Source of the DNA: Candidatus Poribacteria bacterium
Lineage (GTDB): Bacteria; Poribacteria; WGA-4E; WGA-3G
NCBI GenBank assembly: GCA_022826805.1
Contig: JAJDUH010000048.1
Span: 1 to 54,554, forward strand
Reading direction: 5' to 3'
DNA length: 54,554 nucleotides
The translations under genes were made by a program, and so were the position numbers. The notes beneath the pieces are model-generated. The model was not told where the DNA came from, searched no databases, and saw only the letters and a program-made list of their open reading frames with translations. This document shows positions 50,038-54,554 of the stretch, piece by piece (the stretch's first letter is position 1; each line of letters starts with the position of its first letter).

Positions 50038-51159
50038 ATGGCGAATACAAGTTGGGGAAACGTCTATAAAAAACTCGGTGCGCGCCCCCTGATTAACGCA
50101 CAGGGAAATCAGACTGTGCGCGGCGGGTCAACACCTTCAGCAGCGGTCCGTAAAGCAATGAGCGAGGCCGACGCCAGCTATGTCGAAATGGCAGAATTGC
50201 TGGAAAGGTCAGGACAATTCATAGCCGAGCGCCTCGGCGTTGAGGATGCTTATGTCACCGCTGGATGCTACACTGCCCTCGTCTTGGCATCAGCAACGGT
50301 GATGACTGGGAACGATCCTGAAAAAATGGCGCAACTGCCAGACACGACCGGGCTTAAGGATGAAATCGTTTTTCAGAAGATGCAACATTACACCTACGAC
50401 CGGGCGTTTACGATTCCAGGAAGTAAACTTATTTACGTAGGCGATGACGCGGGTTGCACGACTGAGGCGTTAGAGGCTGCTATCAACGAAAACACGGCGG
50501 CGGTTGCATATCTCATTCAAGCCGAACATGAGAACGGGGTGTCGTTAGCAGCGGCGACTGAGATTGCTCGCTCGCACAACCTCCCACTGATTGCTGATGC
50601 AGCTGCCCAAATCTATCCGCTTGATTATTTCCGGCGGAATGCCCAATCGGCTGATCTTGTCTGTTTCGGTGGCAAGTATTTCAACGCACCACATTCGACG
50701 GGTTTTGTCTGTGGAAGAAAGGATATGATTGAAACGGTGCGACAGCACGGATTTATTGGACCAAGACCCGTTGGACGTGGCATGAAAGTGGACAGGCAGG
50801 AGATCATTGGTTTAGTGACTGCCATTGATATCTGGTTATCCACCGATCACGACAAACGCTTAAAGGAACAGGACTCCAGATACGAGGCATTAGAACATGA
50901 ACTTGCGAACGTTGACGGTGTATCCTGCGAAGTTCACTACCCAGAAAGAAGTCATACACTGTCGAATCTGCATATCAATATTGATGCTGCTATTACTGGC
51001 AAGGATGCGGCAGAGATCACACAAGCACTTGACGATGGCACACCGAGGATTAAAGTGAACGCACAAGGCAAAGAAGCCATAGTGATTAACGCATATACTC
51101 TCAATGCAGGTGAGGAGTATATCATCGCAAACGCCGTACGGCATATATTGAGCTCGTAG
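50038..51159 (+). CDS. SelA-like PLP-dependent enzyme
   Basis: A 373-residue fold-type I PLP enzyme resembling SelA and D-glucosaminate-6-phosphate ammonia-lyase relatives. N-terminal L-I-N-A-Q-G-N-Q-T-V-R-G-G is characteristic. The cofactor Asp is in L-I-A-D-A-A-A-Q (about 180) and the PLP Lys in C-F-G-G-K-Y-F-N-A-P near 205. It lacks the N-terminal domain of true selenocysteine synthase and no selB or tRNA-Sec is seen, so an ammonia-lyase or aldolase-type reaction is more likely. AAGGAGG lies 8 bases before the ATG. Confidence 0.85.
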   Translation: MANTSWGNVYKKLGARPLINAQGNQTVRGGSTPSAAVRKAMSEADASYVEMAELLERSGQFIAERLGVEDAYVTAGCYTALVLASATVMTGNDPEKMAQLPDTTGLKDEIVFQKMQHYTYDRAFTIPGSKLIYVGDDAGCTTEALEAAINENTAAVAYLIQAEHENGVSLAAATEIARSHNLPLIADAAAQIYPLDYFRRNAQSADLVCFGGKYFNAPHSTGFVCGRKDMIETVRQHGFIGPRPVGRGMKVDRQEIIGLVTAIDIWLSTDHDKRLKEQDSRYEALEHELANVDGVSCEVHYPERSHTLSNLHINIDAAITGKDAAEITQALDDGTPRIKVNAQGKEAIVINAYTLNAGEEYIIANAVRHILSS

Positions 51160-51179
51160 GGTCTTTATTTTTAACACAG

Positions 51180-51205
51180 AGAGGCGGATTCACACCCGCC
51201 TCTTT
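51180..51205 (+). terminator. Terminator-like hairpin
   Basis: Stem AGAGGCGG (51180-51187)/CCGCCTCT (51196-51203) followed by TTC. It lies 20 bases after the SelA-like gene; the short T-run makes it weaker than the next hairpin. Confidence 0.65.
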
Positions 51206-51222
51206 CTGAAACATATTCTCTT

Positions 51223-51250
51223 AAAGCCTCATGTTGAGGCTTTTTCATTT
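51223..51250 (+). terminator. Rho-independent terminator
   Basis: Stem AAAGCCTCA (51223-51231)/TGAGGCTTT (51235-51243) with a 3-base loop and a T-rich tail. It lies between convergent genes; its A-rich left flank may let it work for the minus strand gene too. Confidence 0.8.
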
Positions 51251-51261
51251 TTACTAACGTC

Positions 51262-51693
51262 CTACCAGAAGACCCAATCTGTCCACGGTTTTATCTTAAT
51301 CGCCCCTAATAAACAGAACACAGCTGCTCCGCCGAGTGCCCCCTTTGCGGCAGCACTCAATCGCAGACTGCGTGCCTTCGCCTGGTAGGTATCCGTGTAA
51401 ATAGTGACGTATTCTGCTGATTTGCCGAGAAGCCGCTCGGCGGGTGGCACAGGTTGGTAGACATAAGCACCACCGATAGCAATAGCACCGAGTGGAAGAT
51501 TACCTACGATTCCCAAGATCCCACCGGCAGCGAGCCATACTGTTGTGTTTATATCATCCTCGGCATCATACTCAGCGGCAGTTCTGGCGTTAGTGAACGT
51601 CGTGCTCTGTTGGGCTATCGCCTGCAAGGGAAAGTTGAAAATCAATCCCAACATTAAAACAACCAAAATATGAAATAGCAGCCCTCTTTTCAT
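51262..51693 (-). CDS. Small exported or membrane protein of unknown function
   Basis: A 143-residue protein with an N-terminal signal peptide (residues 1-28, A-I-A-Q cleavage-like), a Gly-rich hydrophobic segment (about 52-75, A-A-G-G-I-L-G-I-V-G) and a second near the C-terminus (about 115-133). It ends W-T-D-W-V-F-W. ATG 51693 has AAAGGGA upstream and is chosen over an in-frame start at 51720. No family recognised. It follows the Gfo/Idh/MocA gene by 38 bases on the same strand. Confidence 0.65.
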   Translation of the reverse strand: MKRGLLFHILVVLMLGLIFNFPLQAIAQQSTTFTNARTAAEYDAEDDINTTVWLAAGGILGIVGNLPLGAIAIGGAYVYQPVPPAERLLGKSAEYVTIYTDTYQAKARSLRLSAAAKGALGGAAVFCLLGAIKIKPWTDWVFW

Positions 51694-51731
51694 TTCAATC
51701 CCTTTCCAAACAAATCTCAAACATTCTACAC

Positions 51732-52781
51732 CTACGGAATCTCAATCGCGCGGCGTTCTGTGGTTGCCTTACGCGCTGCTTCGATAATCGCAAGATTATG
51801 ATATGCCTTCTCTGCAGGCACGGGTAGTGGGGCATCGGCGGCAAGAGCATTAAAGGTCTCTGTGAAATAGCGGACATGCCCACTCGCATCCTTCTGCTCG
51901 GCTTCGTTAAATTCCGAGAGTTCTAACTGTTTCCACCCGTCTGCTCTCGTGAAGCGGCGAAGGGCGTCCTCTACATTTACGCGATGTCGGACACGCAGCG
52001 AACCGTTTTCGGCATGCATCTCGCACCATCCGAAGTCTGTGGCAGGCACGCACCACGCTCCTGAGACTGTCGTAATACCCCCATTCTCATGCTCACAGAG
52101 TAACATGGCGATGTCATCAACATCTATATCCAACCGGAGGGTCTGGACGCGGGCTTCAACATAACGGACGGGTGATTGCATTAAGGTGCAAACGGAATAG
52201 ATTTCGTGGTAACTGGTGTCAATGATACAGCCGCCGCCTTTTGCCTTACTGGCACGCCACGCAAACGCCGGTGTGGGGTGATCCGCCGAGAAATCTGTCG
52301 GTTTCAATCCCATCCCAACACTTCGTCCGAAATGAGATTCACCGAGCGCATCGAGTTCCCTTATCGCCGCTCTCATGCCTGCGGTGAAAATGTAGTTATG
52401 CACGACTGTGTAAGGTACACCGTTACGACGCACTGCTGTTAGAATATTATCAGCCTCTTCCAAATTCGTTGCCATCGGTTTTTCGGAAATAATAGCGACA
52501 CCTGCGTTTGCGGCTTCGATTACCTGCTCGGCATGCAGTGAATGGGGTGTGGCAATCGTCACAACATCAATCACTGCGTGTTCCAGCATCTCGCGATAAT
52601 CTGTCCATCGGTTTTCTGTGGAGACATTGAAGTGTTCTCCAACCTTTTGCAGATTTTCCGGAACGACATCTGCGAGGGCGGTTACCTGAACGGTGTCCGT
52701 GAGCGCACTATAGGCACGGGCGTGTGTATTCTGCACAATGCCGCCACAGCCAATAAGTCCTAAGCGAATCGGTTTTCTCAT
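51732..52781 (-). CDS. Gfo/Idh/MocA family oxidoreductase
   Basis: A 349-residue NAD(P)-dependent sugar-type oxidoreductase. The Rossmann motif G-L-I-G-C-G-G-I begins near residue 8 and the family catalytic segment I-S-E-K-P-M-A-T-N near 95. The C-terminal half contains G-G-G-C-I-I-D-T-S-Y-H-E near 178 with the His of this family. AAGGAG lies 8 bases before ATG 52781, which is preferred to an upstream in-frame start at 52811. Only distantly like the oxidoreductase at 46868. Substrate unknown. Confidence 0.92.
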   Translation of the reverse strand: MRKPIRLGLIGCGGIVQNTHARAYSALTDTVQVTALADVVPENLQKVGEHFNVSTENRWTDYREMLEHAVIDVVTIATPHSLHAEQVIEAANAGVAIISEKPMATNLEEADNILTAVRRNGVPYTVVHNYIFTAGMRAAIRELDALGESHFGRSVGMGLKPTDFSADHPTPAFAWRASKAKGGGCIIDTSYHEIYSVCTLMQSPVRYVEARVQTLRLDIDVDDIAMLLCEHENGGITTVSGAWCVPATDFGWCEMHAENGSLRVRHRVNVEDALRRFTRADGWKQLELSEFNEAEQKDASGHVRYFTETFNALAADAPLPVPAEKAYHNLAIIEAARKATTERRAIEIP

Positions 52782-52906
52782 TGCGTTTCTCCTTTGTGTA
52801 GAGTTTAGCATATTTTGCGATTATGTCAAATTCTTTGGGCGCACACGTAGCCAGGTTTATCAGAAACAAATTTCTGTAGGAAGTTAATCATCAATTGCTA
52901 CTTTGC

Positions 52907-52935
52907 CTTGACTGTTCGCATTAAATGTGCTACTA
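52907..52935 (+). promoter_or_regulatory. Candidate promoter of the HNH gene
   Basis: TTGACT (52907-52912), 17-base spacer, TACTAT (52930-52935), 56 bases before the ATG. Confidence 0.5.
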
Positions 52936-52990
52936 TTTAATAAGTAATCATTTATTTCAATACTTCAACGCCTATTTTGAGGACAAGTGA

Positions 52991-53203
52991 ATGAAAAAGA
53001 GAGCATATCGCAGATATAGGAAATCATGGCAATGGCGTAACAAACGCAGGACGATTATGAAGCGTGCAGGCTACAAATGTCGGAAATGTGGGAGACCTGC
53101 GACGCAAGTGCATCACGAGACTTATAGACGCATCGGCAGAGAAAGACTTCGGGATTTGACTGCGGTATGTGGTGGATGCCATAAACGGATTCATGGAAAA
53201 TAG
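52991..53203 (+). CDS. Small HNH endonuclease-like protein
   Basis: A 70-residue very basic protein. C-R-K-C-G-R-P-A (residues 31-38), V-H-H-E-T-Y near 44-49 and C-G-G-C-H-K-R-I-H at 60-68 form a compact HNH zinc-bound motif with all expected Cys and His. The basic N-terminus (K-K-R-A-Y-R-R-Y-R-K) would bind DNA. It may be a stand-alone nicking or homing-like nuclease or a relic of a mobile element. GAGG lies upstream of the ATG. Confidence 0.75.
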   Translation: MKKRAYRRYRKSWQWRNKRRTIMKRAGYKCRKCGRPATQVHHETYRRIGRERLRDLTAVCGGCHKRIHGK

Positions 53204-53346
53204 CAGCTTCTCATAACATAGAAAAATTACCCATATTGAGAAAACTATGTCAAATAATTCTCTCGTAAACCTAGGTGAATTGTCAAAGCCTGCCACCGTC
53301 CTCATCAAGAAGATTGCAGATTCTTCTATTCTAATTAGGAGACCGA

Positions 53347-54169
53347 ATGACACAAATATCTTTTGAACACCAGATAGCGTATCTAACTGCTAAAATTGAT
53401 ATTCAATTCCCAAATGCACCTCCACAGAATGGAACAGGATTTTTTTATACTGCACCCTTAAATGATGGAACAGGTCGTTCAATAACATTGCTGATATCGA
53501 ACAGACATGTGTTTCTTGATCAAGACGGTAGATTAAATCCACTAGCAAAATGGACTATCAGCCTGAATCGCAAAAAGGCAGATAACACCCCAGAGTTTGG
53601 AAATATAATACCCTTTACTCAAGTTGGATTTGGAGATCGATACTTTTCTCACCCAGACAAGGATGTTGATTTAGCATGTATTAATGTTTCAAATATTACG
53701 CACACAGATGCTTTTTTTTCTTACCCTACATAACACTTTTTTAACATCAATAAATTAGGAAAAAGTCACAGCGGGTAGCGAAGTTATATTTGTTGGGTAT
53801 CCTGTTGGAATCAGCGACACGGTGAATAATTTACCCTTAATCAGAAAAGGGTTTATTGCATCAATGCCTAATGTTGATTTTAACGGTAAAGGCCAAATTG
53901 TTATTGATGCCCAAATATTTTACGGATCAAGTGGCAGTCCTGTTTTTGTTCCATGGCATGGTAAATACTCGCTGCTTGGTGTTGTTTCCCAAACAATGTG
54001 GCGGAGTTCACAGATTGAAATCTTATCGACGAATATGTCCCAGAATTTAGCAAAATATGGATTCCGAGAAATAGTTGGACTCGGTATTGTTGTAAAGCAG
54101 AGACACGTACAAGAACTTATACATTACGCTGTTCAGAAATTTATACGAAGAACATTTTTAAGTTTCTAA
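53347..54169 (+). pseudogene. Trypsin-like serine protease, disrupted
   Basis: Residues 1-128 carry I-S-N-R-H-V-F with the catalytic His and K-D-V-D-L-A with the likely Asp, then stop at 53731. The frame resumes before 53822 with V-I-F-V-G-Y-P-V-G and G-S-S-G-S-P-V-F, which holds the catalytic Ser, and runs to 54169. Between them an 8-T run (53712-53719) and a second shift near 53750-53760 would both be needed to restore one frame, so a decayed gene is likelier than programmed frameshifting. GGAG precedes the ATG. Homopolymer sequencing errors remain possible. Confidence 0.75.
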
Positions 54170-54217
54170 ATGTGAATTTTCCATAGATTCTCCTCACTTT
54201 GTTTCCTATTATAGGCA

Positions 54218-54349
54218 CTATACACCTGTTGCCCAGTTGAGTTCGCCTCTCACGACGTGCATGTTTTTATACACATGCCGCCCCTTTGGGGCTGAAGACG
54301 CGGGAAAACGCATTACTATACACATATCGCCCCTCTGGGGCTGCTTTTT
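54218..54349. repeat. Tandem CGCCCC-hairpin repeat, three units
   Basis: Units near 54219 (degenerate), 54267 (TATACACATGCCGCCCCTTT) and 54315 (TATACACATATCGCCCCTCT), the last two followed by GGGGCTG, spaced 47-49 bases. Same family as 18609-18690. Confidence 0.75.
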
Positions 54350-54487
54350 TGAGATGGGTATCGGGGTTACAAACACCTTCCAATAAAAATGAATATTTAT
54401 AGACATAGCACTCCTCATGAAGTTTAAGAAATAAATTGGGTAATTGTCTAAAGTCTGTTATGGTGTTGCTCAAGGAGGACATCTATT

Positions 54488-54554
54488 ATGGCCAAACGTC
54501 ACAAGCTTCACCTCACAGATGAAGAAACTCAGATGCTTCGTGCCCTTCGCGATA
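54488..54554 (+). CDS. Unidentified gene, 5' end only
   Basis: ATG 54488 follows AAGGAGG at a good distance and opens M-A-K-R-H-K-L-H-L-T-D-E-E-T-Q-M-L, continuing out of the window. The L-T-D-E-E start resembles the helix-turn-helix N-terminus of IS630-type transposases, but 22 residues are too few to decide. Confidence 0.5.
   Translation, partial: MAKRHKLHLTDEETQMLRALRD

Noticed and set aside
50038..51159. Naming the PLP gene selA
   Set aside because: The protein lacks the SelA N-terminal domain and the window shows no selB or selenocysteine tRNA.
53700..53830. Programmed ribosomal frameshift at the 8-T run in the protease gene
   Set aside because: One slip does not restore the downstream frame, because a TAG follows in that frame; a second lesion is needed.
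54218..54349. CRISPR array (regular ~48-base period)
   Set aside because: Repeat units are imperfect, spacers are not distinct sequences of constant length, only three units occur, and no cas genes are present.

Overview
The window reads as bacterial chromosome of about 48-50% GC by eye. Gene content is most like Candidatus Poribacteria or a nearby uncultured lineage: several Gfo/Idh/MocA oxidoreductases, a ThuA protein, two malate/lactate-type dehydrogenases, a DUF4159 protein, a dockerin-bearing secreted protein with a copper-monooxygenase-like part, a large DUF6785-like membrane protein, and many restriction systems in repeat-rich intergenic DNA. The taxonomic assignment is inference; no rRNA gene is present.

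Layout. 0.2-3.9 kb (+): a retropepsin-like protease, then two back-to-back type II restriction-modification pairs (an MjaI-like endonuclease with an SPPY methyltransferase; an NPPF methyltransferase with a small PD-(D/E)XK nuclease). 4.0-7.6 kb (-): a heterodimeric ABC exporter whose first gene has no canonical start codon at its natural 5' end. 7.9-13.2 kb (+): gnd, a HAD phosphatase, a D-2-hydroxyacid dehydrogenase and an AAA ATPase fused to a nuclease domain. 13.2-20 kb (-): nitrate assimilation, nasT then nirA-narK-narB. The nirA leader carries two adjacent hexaloop hairpins (A1/G4) overlapping an intrinsic terminator, the arrangement expected of an ANTAR antitermination target. A tnpB-less IS605-like element lies between nasT and that leader and supplies the nasT stop codon.

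20-40 kb (-): a small methyltransferase, an AIR-synthase-like protein, a membrane protein, a homocysteine methyltransferase/MTHFR fusion, the dockerin protein, a glycosyltransferase, an SDR, two Ldh-type dehydrogenases, a DUF4159 protein, a complete IS1341-type element (+) with tnpB, cysteine desulfurase, two lipoproteins (COG3014-like and LpoB-like) and thrS. 40.7-46.2 kb (-): tRNA-Gly, -Cys, -Val, a second copy of the small protease, argJ and a single-chain type IIG restriction enzyme. 46.9-54.5 kb: two Gfo/Idh/MocA proteins, ThuA, Mrp, a SelA-like PLP enzyme, a small HNH protein, a broken trypsin-like gene and the 5' end of an unidentified gene.

The most unusual signal is a dispersed repeat of up to about 90 bp ending in a fixed module (TGACCGAACCGCAAGGAAA, an A/T stretch, then ATG) that supplies the ribosome binding site and abuts the start codon of five unrelated genes. 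At narB the repeat is tandem: one copy is the leader and encodes a 12-codon upstream ORF, and the next encodes the NarB N-terminus. Other repeat families include a hairpin with two compensatory base-pair changes, GTTATCAGT/GTTGTCAGT arrays, a ~48 bp periodic CGCCCC-hairpin repeat and several perfect palindromes.
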